DNA from: a virus
DNA: 64,000 bases
Strand: one strand, 5' to 3'
Virus record (IMG/VR): IMGVR_UViG_3300034104_003795
Coordinates: 90,370-154,369 of that record
Below the pieces are notes generated by a model. That model was not told the DNA's origin. It did not search any database and worked only from the letters and a program-made list of their open reading frames with translations. Below are positions 5,445-13,437 of the stretch, one piece after another; position 1 is the stretch's first letter, and every line of letters starts with the position of its first letter. The position numbers were made by a program, and so were the translations under genes.

Positions 5445-6070
5445 ATCTTTGGGAATAATATGTTTTCCATAAAATACTTTGCTTTTTCCTCACCAATTAG
5501 TGCTTTCAATGCTGAAAACGTTCTTGGGTTAGTAGCCTGTATTTGACAATAAATATTTTGTTTCTCTATTACACCTTCAATATTATCGGTTTTCTTTTCC
5601 AACCAAAGAAGTGAATTAAGATACCAATCGTATTTTTCCACTACCCAATTACAAAAACGAACCAATTCCTCATCGGATTCCGGTTTTAACATAATAAATC
5701 TATCGGAAAAAACAGTAGCCCATTCAGGTATCTTTTTTCTTTGTTTAAAATCCATACCATCATCAAAAGGATATGTTTTAAGACCAGGACTCAAATCCAT
5801 ATATGCACCCGTTACCATTTTTTCAGTTGATATAACATCAAATCCAAAAATAGGCTCTGGTGAATCTTTATGTGGGAATGTTGTAAAGTGTAGTACTTCT
5901 ATTTTACCATCACCATATCTTTCCACGTGAGCCATACGAAATAACTTTGATTCATATCTAAAATTATCCCATCCATAATCTTCGGTTTCTAATGGTTGGC
6001 AATTAGGCGCCTTCTCCACCATCTCCTTCAACGTCCACGCTAGCTGATTCAGATACTCTTTGTAATTCAT
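5441..6070 (-). CDS. Ferredoxin-dependent bilin reductase (PcyA/PcyX/PebS family)
   Basis: 209 aa, near the family's ~230. Family signatures occur in order: LFRMAHVERYG (~43-53), IEVLHFTTFP (~57-66), PIFGFDVI (~73-80) and AYMDLSP (~89-95). Glu50, His61 and Asp78 align by spacing with the catalytic Glu76, His88 and Asp105 of PcyA. The enzyme reduces biliverdin with electrons from ferredoxin; which bilin it makes cannot be read from sequence. The preceding gene encodes heme oxygenase and overlaps it, so the pair forms a heme-to-bilin route. The overlap is 68 bp from the first ATG, or 20 bp if Met17 (6022) is the start. Marine phages carry pebS, pcyA and pcyX; a Bacteroidota phage setting is unusual. 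Confidence 0.85.
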   Translation of the reverse strand: MNYKEYLNQLAWTLKEMVEKAPNCQPLETEDYGWDNFRYESKLFRMAHVERYGDGKIEVLHFTTFPHKDSPEPIFGFDVISTEKMVTGAYMDLSPGLKTYPFDDGMDFKQRKKIPEWATVFSDRFIMLKPESDEELVRFCNWVVEKYDWYLNSLLWLEKKTDNIEGVIEKQNIYCQIQATNPRTFSALKALIGEEKAKYFMENILFPKI

Positions 6071-6566
6071 CTAATATAGTTATGTTGTAATCCAATGCTT
6101 TGTTTGCTTCATCTGCCCATTCATCTTTTTGAATTGCTCTAATCGTTCCGGCAATTTCTCTAACATCACCCTCAAACTCATACATCTTACCACTTCCAGG
6201 TACATTCTTTTTCATCATCTGCCCACCAAACATAATTGCTAAGTAGTTTAGGTAAACGTGTGGAAGTATTTCTTCTTTACTCAATGTACGAAGGTATTTA
6301 CGATATTCATTCGTTGCTACCAATGGTGTAATTTGAATTTGAGTTTCTCCCATCAATTCTTTAATGTCCTCAAATACCTTACCAGCTCTATCTAAAGCTG
6401 GGTGTGGTAATTCATGTACTTCAATTGCATCAAATATTGCCAATTGCTGACACAAATACAAAATGTATTCTTCGTTTGATAATTCTCCTTTAAACATTCT
6501 TTGATTAAATGTCATCTTTTCTGCCAAAGAGTGCTTTTCAGCTATGGCTTCTTTTAATGGTAACAT
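6003..6566 (-). CDS. Heme oxygenase (biliverdin-producing, HO-1 type)
   Basis: 187 aa. The N-terminus LKEAIAEKHSLAE matches the heme oxygenase proximal-helix pattern, with His12 as the candidate axial heme ligand. The distal helix region carries HVYLNYLAIMFGGQ (~103-117), corresponding to YLGDLSGGQ in known enzymes with the GGQ kept. It opens heme to biliverdin, iron and CO using O2 and ferredoxin electrons. The C-terminus is acidic and Gly-rich (~170-187). The overlap with the downstream bilin reductase gene implies translational coupling, as in viral ho1-pcyX/pebS pairs. Confidence 0.85.
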   Translation of the reverse strand: MLPLKEAIAEKHSLAEKMTFNQRMFKGELSNEEYILYLCQQLAIFDAIEVHELPHPALDRAGKVFEDIKELMGETQIQITPLVATNEYRKYLRTLSKEEILPHVYLNYLAIMFGGQMMKKNVPGSGKMYEFEGDVREIAGTIRAIQKDEWADEANKALDYNITILDELQRVSESASVDVEGDGGEGA

Positions 6567-6645
6567 ATTTTTATAATTTAATTTTTAGATAATACTCTGC
6601 CTTGTCATGTCTAAACATAACCTAAATGAATTGATTTAGTTGATA

Positions 6646-6846
6646 CTAAAAATCCCCTTCTGTGTGTACAATGTTGTCATCCCAACCATCTCTACCTGCG
6701 GTTTTAGTCACATCATCATCTCCCCAGTCCAAAAAATCTTCTCCTTTGTAATCAGGATGATTCTTTTTCATGTGGTCAATTCCTCTTACCCATGACCAGC
6801 TTAGTAACGCTGTTGCGGCAACAACAAAAATAATAATTCCCACCAT
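6646..6846 (-). CDS. Small single-pass membrane protein
   Basis: 66 aa with one N-terminal hydrophobic helix (residues ~2-20), then an acidic Asp/Trp-rich tail, probably cytoplasmic. There is no recognised family. The gap between it and heme oxygenase (6567-6645) shows no further ORF. Confidence 0.6.
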   Translation of the reverse strand: MVGIIIFVVAATALLSWSWVRGIDHMKKNHPDYKGEDFLDWGDDDVTKTAGRDGWDDNIVHTEGDF

Positions 6847-6882
6847 ATATTGTTTTTGTTTGTTTACCTCTCTATTGGACTT

Positions 6883-7455
6883 CTAGTCCCACCATCCTCT
6901 CAAATCACTACCATCGTATTTCTCCCAAGTAGTAAATTTTTTCCCTTTGAAGATGTCCCATAATTCCTTCCACTCCTTTTCTTCTATAACTCTTGCTCTC
7001 TTATATACTTTCCTAGCATGCTTCTTCTCAGCTGGCGTATCGTTATCTATCAATCTATAATTTCCATCTTCCGTTTTCTCAAACTCAAATTCACTACGAT
7101 TTATCTTACCCAACTCATCCTCTGCTCTTTGGATATAATCATCATCCAACTTATGCTTCAATAACTCCAATGCTCTACGCATCTTTATTAACTTTATATT
7201 TCGGGTTTCAGCAACTTCTATTCCTTTTTCACTCATTCCCTTCTCCATAATACTCAAAGAGCGATACATCATTTCTAAATGGAAACGATAATCCCACCAC
7301 TGGTGATTGTATAACTCCTTTCTGAATCTCCATACATTCTTAAAGAACAATGGAATATCATATCTTATAGCAGACCAAACTTTCCATAGGTTGCTATCAT
7401 ACCATACCAATTTCTCTAAGCTCTCAAAGAATGAGTCTTTAAATTCTACTTTCAT
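6883..7455 (-). CDS. Conserved-type phage protein of unknown function, 190 aa
   Basis: An alpha-helical, Trp/Lys/Glu-rich soluble protein beginning MKVEFKDSFFESLEKLVWYD. Proteins with this style (W- and K-rich, ending GWWD) are common unknowns in large phages. No catalytic motif is visible. Its start overlaps the stop of the 52-aa gene upstream (ATGA). Confidence 0.65.
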   Translation of the reverse strand: MKVEFKDSFFESLEKLVWYDSNLWKVWSAIRYDIPLFFKNVWRFRKELYNHQWWDYRFHLEMMYRSLSIMEKGMSEKGIEVAETRNIKLIKMRRALELLKHKLDDDYIQRAEDELGKINRSEFEFEKTEDGNYRLIDNDTPAEKKHARKVYKRARVIEEKEWKELWDIFKGKKFTTWEKYDGSDLRGWWD

Positions 7456-7610
7456 AACTTATTTTTTTTCTTAAAGAGGTCTGATAATTTGTTGCCTTCC
7501 TTTATAATCTTTCCAGTTTTCTCATCCATCATTGGTGCTTTCCACATATGGTAAGCGATGAACAACCCACTAGCTATCATAGAAAGTCCGATAATTTCGA
7601 TTGCACTCAT
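7452..7610 (-). CDS. Small membrane-anchored protein, 52 aa
   Basis: Begins MSAIEIIGLSMIASGLFIAY: one N-terminal TM helix (~4-20), then a Met/Lys-rich tail. It fits tightly between its neighbours, with a TGA that overlaps the next gene's ATG and a start 11 bp from the epimerase stop. That makes a real gene likely. Function unknown. Confidence 0.6.
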   Translation of the reverse strand: MSAIEIIGLSMIASGLFIAYHMWKAPMMDEKTGKIIKEGNKLSDLFKKKNKL

Positions 7611-7621
7611 AATTATTGTTT

Positions 7622-8470
7622 TTATAAATTTTCAATATACTCTCTTAATACATCCTTTGGTCTCCAATCAAGCCTATTTAATGCATCATCATTCTCTCTA
7701 CGTGTTTCTTTGTAATTTCCTTTTTGATTATCTATATAAAGTTTCTCACATCCAAATTTTTCAATAAAGATATCAGCCACTTCATTAATTGAATAATTAA
7801 ATCCAGTACCCAATTCCCAAGCATCTTCGTGTTTTTCATCACTAAATGCAATCTTAATTAAACCATCAACAATATCATCAACATGCGTAAAATCTCTCCT
7901 TTGCTCACCATCACCAACTATTGTAATCTGTTTCCCTTCCGTAATCTGCCCTCTCCATAATCCAATTACAGCAGCCCACTCACCTTCGGTTATTTCCGTT
8001 GGGCCATACACATTATAGAAACGAGCTATCTCAATATTAGTACCAAATACTTTACGATACATTTTACAAATATCTTCACCTAACTTCTTATACATGGCAT
8101 AAGGTGATTGATATGGGTCATGCCATTGTGAAGATGAACCCGAATATACTACCTTTACATTCCAGTTTCTAGCCCACTCACAAACCGCTTCCGTTCCAGA
8201 TGTATTAACTCTGAAAAACTCCGATGGGGTTTCGAATGATGGTTGAATTCTACTCAATCCCGCTAAATGAAAACATATATCAACTTCTTCTCCGCTGATG
8301 TAATCTATTTGTTCAACATTCATTGGTAAGTACCGTACTCCTTCTATTTGATTTTCTACTTTACCAGTAGAATAATCATCAATTACAATTACTTTATGTC
8401 CTTCGTTGTGAAGTCTTTTTACTAAATTAGTTCCTACGAAACCAACTCCGCCTGTTACTACTATATTCAT
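7622..8470 (-). CDS. NAD-dependent sugar epimerase/dehydratase (extended SDR)
   Basis: 282 aa. The N-terminal Rossmann motif TGGVGFVG (~6-13), a VIDDYSTG acidic residue after beta-2, an SGSSS strand (~110) and the catalytic YAMYKK (Y-x3-K, ~124) are all visible. So are RFYNVYGP and the RRDFTHVDD signature of nucleotide-sugar epimerases. It probably interconverts or dehydrates a UDP/dTDP/GDP-sugar using NAD(P). It stands apart from the main glycan blocks but likely feeds the same nucleotide-sugar pool. Length is slightly below the usual 310-340. Confidence 0.8.
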   Translation of the reverse strand: MNIVVTGGVGFVGTNLVKRLHNEGHKVIVIDDYSTGKVENQIEGVRYLPMNVEQIDYISGEEVDICFHLAGLSRIQPSFETPSEFFRVNTSGTEAVCEWARNWNVKVVYSGSSSQWHDPYQSPYAMYKKLGEDICKMYRKVFGTNIEIARFYNVYGPTEITEGEWAAVIGLWRGQITEGKQITIVGDGEQRRDFTHVDDIVDGLIKIAFSDEKHEDAWELGTGFNYSINEVADIFIEKFGCEKLYIDNQKGNYKETRRENDDALNRLDWRPKDVLREYIENL

Positions 8471-8471
8471 A

Positions 8472-8762
8472 CTATGCCGTTTTTTCTATTCTTATTGTTA
8501 TACCCGCTGGCCCAGCGTTTACAAAATATTTATTGTACTTATTATCGTTTATCCACCCGTATTTATGAAATCTGAAAATAATTACATCATTACCTTCAAA
8601 CCAACAATGTATGGCGTTTGTAGCGTAATCAATGGATGGTTCTTTTAAAACTCCCATCTTCCAACTATTTACAAATTCCGGTTCCAATTCATCCGGTAGA
8701 ATGTTTATTATCATTTCCAAAGTATTTGAATCAATATTATCGCCACACTCAATCCCAAACAA
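8472..8762 (-). CDS. Hypothetical protein, 96 aa
   Basis: A small soluble protein, beta-rich in its C-terminal half (HCWFEGNDVIIFRFHKYGW). Two starts are possible: ATG at 8762, overlapping the membrane-protein gene by 52 bp, or ATG at 8714, which forms an ATGA overlap like many junctions here. It ends one base before the epimerase start. Family unknown. Confidence 0.6.
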   Translation of the reverse strand: MFGIECGDNIDSNTLEMIINILPDELEPEFVNSWKMGVLKEPSIDYATNAIHCWFEGNDVIIFRFHKYGWINDNKYNKYFVNAGPAGITIRIEKTA

Positions 8763-9049
8763 ACCAATGTTTTAGTATTTAAATGCTCACCAAACAATTG
8801 CCAACTCATTAGGGTAAATATAATAACCCCAATACCGTATCCCAAAAGACGAGATGGCCAAATCTCACCATCAAATGCCAATACAAAATGTTGTACCGAT
8901 TTTAGAAACAACCATCCCGAAGGTATTGATGCTAAAATAATTATGATTGGATATTTTTCATACCAACCATATTTGATACTACCCTGTAATTGTAAAAAGG
9001 TTAATACCTGTGCCACTAATCCATAAAGAAACCCTATTAATAAATTCAT
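8711..9049 (-). CDS. Small multi-pass membrane protein (DMT-like)
   Basis: About 112 aa from Met at 9049, with hydrophobic helices at about 5-20, 33-50, 62-78 and 95-110. The pattern resembles a half-size drug/metabolite transporter-type protein, but no diagnostic motif is present. A longer frame to 9100 exists, but those codons contain the promoter at 9054-9085, so the ATG at 9049 is preferred. Confidence 0.6.
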   Translation of the reverse strand: MNLLIGFLYGLVAQVLTFLQLQGSIKYGWYEKYPIIIILASIPSGWLFLKSVQHFVLAFDGEIWPSRLLGYGIGVIIFTLMSWQLFGEHLNTKTLVCLGLSVAIILIQILWK

Positions 9050-9053
9050 AATG

Positions 9054-9085
9054 TAAAGATACGAAAAATTATTGATATTACCAAA
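9054..9085 (-). promoter_or_regulatory. Bacteroidota-type promoter
   Basis: TTTG (9085-9082), 20-nt spacer, TATCTTTA (9061-9054). It lies inside the 3' end of the upstream gene and only about 5 bp from the ATG at 9049, implying a leaderless or near-leaderless message. Confidence 0.6.
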
Positions 9086-9635
9086 GACTTGCTGAACCAA
9101 ATGTTATAGTAATACCACTATTTAGTACGTGATTCACAATTCCACCTCTCATTCCACTTCTTGCACCAATATTACCATTCATTTCCGATAGGTAGTCCAA
9201 AACCTTTCTTATTTCAGGGTCACCCATCATCATCATTCCAATTGTTTGTATAAAGATAGATGGGTCTTTAATATGGTCTTTGGTTATTTGCTTACGAGTA
9301 TGAAATGGTGGTGAAATTGTATCTGGTCTGAATGTTTTAATATCAATTTCTTTATCAGCCAAATACATATCAACTCTCATTAGTGGTTCGGTTGTTACTT
9401 CCTTATCAATTAACCAAACTGTGTATCTATCAATCTCAATATCAACTTCGGCATTTTGCATTCTCATAGAGACTCCCATTACATCAAATTCTTGCCCTTC
9501 TAACTTATTCCAATTTTGTAATTTAGGTAACCCCGTTTTTAATAGACATGAAATATGGTCATATCCTATAAGATAATCTATATCAACATCCAAAGTTGAT
9601 TGGCCACATTTACTACATACCCATTCTTTTTTCAT
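9078..9635 (-). CDS. Hypothetical protein with N-terminal CxxC
   Basis: 185 aa. It starts MKKEWVCSKCGQ, a half zinc-ribbon knuckle, with one further Cys near residue 30. The rest is mixed alpha/beta with Met- and Gly-rich C-terminal sequence. No domain is recognised. Its 3' end contains a promoter for the next gene. Confidence 0.6.
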   Translation of the reverse strand: MKKEWVCSKCGQSTLDVDIDYLIGYDHISCLLKTGLPKLQNWNKLEGQEFDVMGVSMRMQNAEVDIEIDRYTVWLIDKEVTTEPLMRVDMYLADKEIDIKTFRPDTISPPFHTRKQITKDHIKDPSIFIQTIGMMMMGDPEIRKVLDYLSEMNGNIGARSGMRGGIVNHVLNSGITITFGSASLW

Positions 9636-9637
9636 TA

Positions 9638-10030
9638 TTAATTATATGTTTCAAATCTTAAATCATCTTCATCGGATGGTTTGTTGTGTGGCTTTGGTCT
9701 TCCGTTTTCATCTACTGCAACAAATACAATTTTATCTATTCGGATAATTGTTTGTTTTGTATCTTTGTTTCGTACTTCACAACTTATTGTTACCGATGTT
9801 GTACCAAATTGTACTAACTGACAACCTATCTCAATGATATCACCTGTTTTTGCAGATGCTACAAAGTTGATTTCACTCATTGCCTTTGTAACAATACTAC
9901 GTTCACCTAATTGACAAATTGTAAATATGGATGCTTCTTCATCAATCCACTTCAATACCTGTCCACCAAATAGTGTACCTCTGGCATTTAAATCTTCCGG
10001 CTTAATTAATTTTCTCGTTCTGAATATCAT
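9638..10030 (-). CDS. Acyl-CoA thioesterase, hotdog fold (YciA/BFIT type)
   Basis: 130 aa. PEDLNARGTLFGGQVLKWIDE is the hallmark helix of the acyl-CoA hydrolase hotdog family (N/G, GGxxL, D/E). Later strands include TKAMSEINFVASAKTGDIIEI and VFVAVDENGRP. The family cleaves acyl-CoA to free acid and CoA, usually as a hexamer. A phage copy could alter lipid turnover or recycle CoA in the host; that is inference. It overlaps the next gene's stop by 4 bp. Confidence 0.85.
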   Translation of the reverse strand: MIFRTRKLIKPEDLNARGTLFGGQVLKWIDEEASIFTICQLGERSIVTKAMSEINFVASAKTGDIIEIGCQLVQFGTTSVTISCEVRNKDTKQTIIRIDKIVFVAVDENGRPKPHNKPSDEDDLRFETYN

Positions 10031-10266
10031 TCGTAAATTCTTTTAATATCTATACAATCTTCTTTACCAATATCATCAAATGATTTCCAATTTCCAAACT
10101 TCCTATTTGTTCTTGGAAGGGTATGATGTTCCCTATGTCCACACCATTTACATTCTCTAACAACAACTCGAATAACATCTCTACCATGTGGATGTCCTTT
10201 ACATTCGTGTTTTTCTTTTCGGTACTCCCAGTTATGGGCCCCGATGTAGCAAAAAGGGGTAATCAT
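10027..10266 (-). CDS. Small Cys/His-rich protein, probable zinc binder
   Basis: 79 aa with C6, H11, H20, C22, H25, H27 and a CKWCGHREHH cluster (~39-48), consistent with one or two zinc sites. It starts 3 bp after the TerC stop and overlaps the thioesterase start. Family unknown. Confidence 0.6.
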   Translation of the reverse strand: MITPFCYIGAHNWEYRKEKHECKGHPHGRDVIRVVVRECKWCGHREHHTLPRTNRKFGNWKSFDDIGKEDCIDIKRIYE

Positions 10267-10269
10267 AAT

Positions 10270-10920
10270 TTATTTCTTTTTTATTATTAAAGGAATTATA
10301 AATGCTAATAAGGTTAAGATTGAAAATACGGCATCAATCGCTTCCGTATTCAAATCATGCAACCAATACGATGATACTAACTTCAATCCCAATGCTCCAA
10401 TTACCCAATATGCTACTCTCTCCAATATTGGATTCTTCTCTAATACTTTCACAAACTTTGTTGTTGCAAATCTCATAGCAAGGATACCAATAAACACACC
10501 ACCACATATCAACCATAAGTTAGGGGTGAATGCAACAGCGGCAAATACATTATCAATACTGAATACCAAATCCATCATCTCAATTGCTACGATTGTAGAC
10601 CATAATGCTGATAAGAATGGTATCTTAATTGTCATCTTACTACCACCATCCGTTTCAACTTTTGATGATAGGGCGTTATATGCTAAATACATAAGATATA
10701 AGCCACCTGCTACTTTTAACCATACCAATTTGATAAGAACCGATGCAAATAGTAAGGCCAATCCTCTAAAAAGGTAAGCTCCTGCTATACCGTATGTTAG
10801 TGCTTTCTTTTGTTGGTCTTTTGGCAGTTCCTTTACCATCGCAGCCAGTACAGCAGCATTGTCTATGCTGAGTACAATTTCCAAAATCATTATGTTTAGG
10901 AAAATCAGTAACTCTGTCAT
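10270..10920 (-). CDS. TerC-family integral membrane protein
   Basis: 216 aa with about seven hydrophobic helices. The two internally repeated family signatures are present: EIVLSIDNAAVLA (~14-26) and MDLVFSIDNVFAA (~115-127), whose acidic and Asn residues are thought to bind metal. Bacterial TerC proteins are linked to tellurite resistance and manganese export. In a phage it could alter host metal balance or protect metalated secreted proteins, which is inference. The upstream ORF overlaps its 5' end. Confidence 0.85.
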   Translation of the reverse strand: MTELLIFLNIMILEIVLSIDNAAVLAAMVKELPKDQQKKALTYGIAGAYLFRGLALLFASVLIKLVWLKVAGGLYLMYLAYNALSSKVETDGGSKMTIKIPFLSALWSTIVAIEMMDLVFSIDNVFAAVAFTPNLWLICGGVFIGILAMRFATTKFVKVLEKNPILERVAYWVIGALGLKLVSSYWLHDLNTEAIDAVFSILTLLAFIIPLIIKKK

Positions 10921-11110
10921 TGTTTTCTATTTTTGAATGTTCGTATGGATAACTATCTAATAAATTAACTTTTTCTTCCAACGTAATTATTCGTTCTTTT
11001 AACTCGTAGTTTTCATCTACTAAATTAAAATAATAAACCATTGTTGAAAAGAAAGCCAATGTAGCTATCACAAGTAGTAAATGTATTTTATATGTCTTAA
11101 TCCAATTCAT
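10766..11110 (-). CDS. Membrane-anchored coiled-coil protein overlapping terC
   Basis: 114 aa: a TM helix at ~9-28, then a Glu/Leu-rich coiled coil (~32-52). The last ~50 residues, Cys- and Arg-rich, are read in another frame across the terC start, an overlap of 155 bp. The N-terminal half looks real. The tail may be a by-product of the overlap or a frameshifted end. The topology resembles an i-spanin or small lysis protein, but there is no specific support. Confidence 0.45.
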   Translation of the reverse strand: MNWIKTYKIHLLLVIATLAFFSTMVYYFNLVDENYELKERIITLEEKVNLLDSYPYEHSKIENNDRVTDFPKHNDFGNCTQHRQCCCTGCDGKGTAKRPTKESTNIRYSRSLPF

Positions 11111-11111
11111 A

Positions 11112-12392
11112 TTAATATCTATTAAATCCTATTGGTGAATACTTGTCTTCCGATTTGTATTCTGCCTCATCTAAATTATATATTTCAGTTAATGTCATTG
11201 GTTTGGTTGCAACATGCTCTTTACCTAAATGTTTAATTAGATTATTAGCATCATCAATTGGTAAGGCATCGAATTTATGTTCTGCAATCAATCTTCCCTT
11301 TCTTAATAGTGCCGAATCAATCTTAGCTTTATCCATATTGAATGTTGCCACAATTTGAATTTTTAGAATATCACTTAATATACCATCGGTAATGTTAAGG
11401 ATGTTTGATACCCCATTAGCTCCACCATTGTTTCTATCCGTAATTACTCTTTCCGCATCTTCAATGAATAGAATTGAATTACTATTTTGAATTAGGAAAG
11501 GTGTCATCTCCGGTGATGTGATGAAATCTGCCAAGTATGGTGGGATGAATAGAACTCTCTTATCCTTAATCTTACTTGCGATATACTTTAAGTAGTGAGT
11601 CTTACCAGTACCCGGTGTTCCATGCAATAGAACTAATCCTTTACCATTCTTTTTATTAAGTGTATTGATAATCTTTTCGTGGATTGGTTTAAATGCCTTA
11701 CCATATCCCAACTCAATATCTAACTTCTGGTCAGGTAATTCAAACGATGTTGTATCATATCCTCTTGGAGTTTGGATAACCAATGCGATATTATTACTTT
11801 CGTGCTTTCGTTTCTTACCTAAACCGATAATCTTCTCAACCAATTCGGTATATAATTGAGATTCATCATTTGAAAACACTTGTACATCTACACCAATACT
11901 ATCTTTGAATGATTTCTTAACTTTGGCCGTCCACTTACGAATTACATTGGATATATTAATCAATGTAACTGAACCACCTGTTCTTTTTTCCCACACTTCT
12001 GTTGCTCCATAATTATTGTGCCCATAGTACTCTCTGACATAAATTTTATTAAAACCCATATCCTTAACCATAGCAAGAAACGGAGCCTGTTTGATTTGGT
12101 ATTCATCACTAATTCGGAAATGTTTTGTTACAATTCTACCTGTTTGATTTTGAACATAAGTACCGAATGGAAAATCATCCGAATCACTCAAACGATATGG
12201 TTGACCGGTTGTTACTTCATTAGTAGCACTACCGCCACTACCAACCGCTTCATCGTGAGCATTTCTAATTGCATCAAGAAGTTCTTCTGGAACATCTCCA
12301 TCTAATTCAAGATTCAATTCATCCAACATATCACTCTGCAATTTCTCAATAAGTTTTCTTTCGTTTTCTAAAACTTGCTGTCTTTTACTCAT
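11112..12392 (-). CDS. AAA+ ATPase
   Basis: 426 aa. The first ~215 residues lack a recognised domain. The AAA+ core then carries Walker A GTPGTGKT (~259-266), Walker B SILFIEDAE (~308-316), a sensor-1 VATFN and Arg residues in LLRKGR (~362). The fold looks like the classic AAA clade (BCS1/proteasome-like) of ATP-driven remodelling or unfolding enzymes. It lies 2 bp from a HAD-type gene, within a block from the promoter at 12952-12983. The client is unknown. Confidence 0.75.
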   Translation of the reverse strand: MSKRQQVLENERKLIEKLQSDMLDELNLELDGDVPEELLDAIRNAHDEAVGSGGSATNEVTTGQPYRLSDSDDFPFGTYVQNQTGRIVTKHFRISDEYQIKQAPFLAMVKDMGFNKIYVREYYGHNNYGATEVWEKRTGGSVTLINISNVIRKWTAKVKKSFKDSIGVDVQVFSNDESQLYTELVEKIIGLGKKRKHESNNIALVIQTPRGYDTTSFELPDQKLDIELGYGKAFKPIHEKIINTLNKKNGKGLVLLHGTPGTGKTHYLKYIASKIKDKRVLFIPPYLADFITSPEMTPFLIQNSNSILFIEDAERVITDRNNGGANGVSNILNITDGILSDILKIQIVATFNMDKAKIDSALLRKGRLIAEHKFDALPIDDANNLIKHLGKEHVATKPMTLTEIYNLDEAEYKSEDKYSPIGFNRY

Positions 12393-12394
12393 TT

Positions 12395-12934
12395 TTATCG
12401 GTTTAATTTATTAATACATTCATCAATTTTATCTCTTAATCGTCCACCAATCCCAAAATCACCATCAACCTGCACATGCCTCCACATTGGAATACGAGGT
12501 TTCATCCATTTGAACTCTGCACTTAATTTCATATCATCAATTGCAATCCAATTACTAATCTTATTATCCTTTGCCCATTTTACAATTTGATGTGCTCTAT
12601 CAAATTCCAAAGTTGAATTACTCATCTTATTCCAAATTCCCATTTGTCTGGTACTCATATGGGTTGTGATATCTACAATTGGTGCCGTAATTCCATAGTA
12701 TTGAAATATACGCTTTAACTGAATAAAACTAAAATGTTTTTTCCAATCTGAACTCACTACCAAACTTGCATTGGTTTCATTACAAATTTTTTCAAGTGCT
12801 TGACAATCTTCTTCAACCCAAGGGTATGGTATCGTAAAAGTTTTAGTTGCTTCATTTAGGGTAACTCTGCCATCACCCCACGTTCCCCACGCCAACGGTC
12901 CATCTACATCAATGAAAATAATCTTACGTCTCAT
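12395..12934 (-). CDS. HAD-superfamily phosphatase-like protein
   Basis: 179 aa. The N-terminal FIDVDGPL supplies the DxDG nucleophile/acid pair (Asp9, Asp11). VVSSDWKK (~60) fits motif II and WIAIDDM (~129) the acidic motif IV. The layout resembles HAD domains associated with RNA repair and phage 5'-nucleotidase-like proteins. The substrate is unknown. It is the first gene after the promoter at 12952-12983 and its dyads. Confidence 0.75.
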   Translation of the reverse strand: MRRKIIFIDVDGPLAWGTWGDGRVTLNEATKTFTIPYPWVEEDCQALEKICNETNASLVVSSDWKKHFSFIQLKRIFQYYGITAPIVDITTHMSTRQMGIWNKMSNSTLEFDRAHQIVKWAKDNKISNWIAIDDMKLSAEFKWMKPRIPMWRHVQVDGDFGIGGRLRDKIDECINKLNR

Positions 12935-12951
12935 AACTTTTTATTTATATA

Positions 12952-12983
12952 CAAATATACGAAATTTTACCGATTCTACCAAA
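12952..12983 (-). promoter_or_regulatory. Bacteroidota-type promoter with upstream dyads
   Basis: TTTG (12983-12980), 20-nt spacer ending TTTCG, TATATTTG (12959-12952). It drives the HAD and AAA+ genes, with dyad repeats directly upstream at 12988-13037. Confidence 0.75.
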
Positions 12984-12987
12984 TAAA

Positions 12988-13037
12988 TAACCCATTGATT
13001 TTCAATGACTTATAATCAGTTGATTTTCAATGGGTTA
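12988..13037. repeat. Two TTGATTTTCAA dyads within a larger inverted repeat
   Basis: Two copies of CATTGATTTTCAATG-like sequence centred near 13000 and 13025 (25 bp apart, about 2.4 helical turns). The outer TAACCCATTGA and TCAATGGGTTA also pair with each other. It sits just upstream of the -33 box, where an activator or repressor could bind. Confidence 0.65.
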
Positions 13038-13118
13038 TGGGTGTTTTTTAATCCCACCAGAACGATTTCGTGGTGGTTTCTTGGATGGCATGCAAGTAGT
13101 TAAATATCTTATAGGTTT
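13038..13118. other. Intergenic hairpin or 18-codon micro-ORF
   Basis: A CCACCA/TGGTGG hairpin (13056-13074 region) lacks a T-run on the minus strand. The same stretch encodes an 18-codon minus-strand ORF (ATG at 13090, MPSKKPPRNRSGGIKKHP). Either could be real; neither is well supported. Confidence 0.2.
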
Positions 13119-13244
13119 TTAGGTTTTTCTCCCAAATAACCCCTTCTTGTAAAGGACTGCCCTACTCTTTTTAGCTATCTTATTATGGATACGTGCCTTC
13201 TTTTGTTTTTTAGTTAATCTCATCTTATTAGGTTTTTTACCCAT
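13119..13244 (-). CDS. Very small basic protein, 41 aa
   Basis: Starts MGKKPNKMRLTKKQKKARIH. About 40% Lys/Arg, so probably nucleic-acid or ribosome binding, although no family is recognised. It fits neatly between the 60-aa membrane protein and the promoter region. A second micro-protein of the same kind lies at 25950-26075. Confidence 0.5.
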   Translation of the reverse strand: MGKKPNKMRLTKKQKKARIHNKIAKKSRAVLYKKGLFGRKT

Positions 13245-13254
13245 ATAAGTATGA

Positions 13255-13437
13255 TTATTGTTTAGGACTCGTTTTTTTGACCTCTTTTATACCCGCTGCC
13301 CATTTTCTTTTTAATCTAAAAAATATGTAATTAAAAATTAAGTATGTATTCCAAACAATAGCTACAATTATACCAATAGCAATTATCGGTAACATAATTA
13401 GATAGGTCAATAATTTAATCAGTATATTTTTTATCAT
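13255..13437 (-). CDS. Small single-pass membrane protein, 60 aa
   Basis: One long hydrophobic segment (residues ~8-36), then a basic tail ([15 protein letters not shown]), giving an N-out/C-in prediction. It overlaps the IscA stop by 4 bp, so it is coupled to that gene. Function unknown. Confidence 0.6.
   Translation of the reverse strand: MIKNILIKLLTYLIMLPIIAIGIIVAIVWNTYLIFNYIFFRLKRKWAAGIKEVKKTSPKQ

Noticed and set aside
13038-13118. Rho-independent terminator
   Set aside because: The CCACCA/TGGTGG hairpin is followed on the minus strand by A-rich, not T-rich, sequence.
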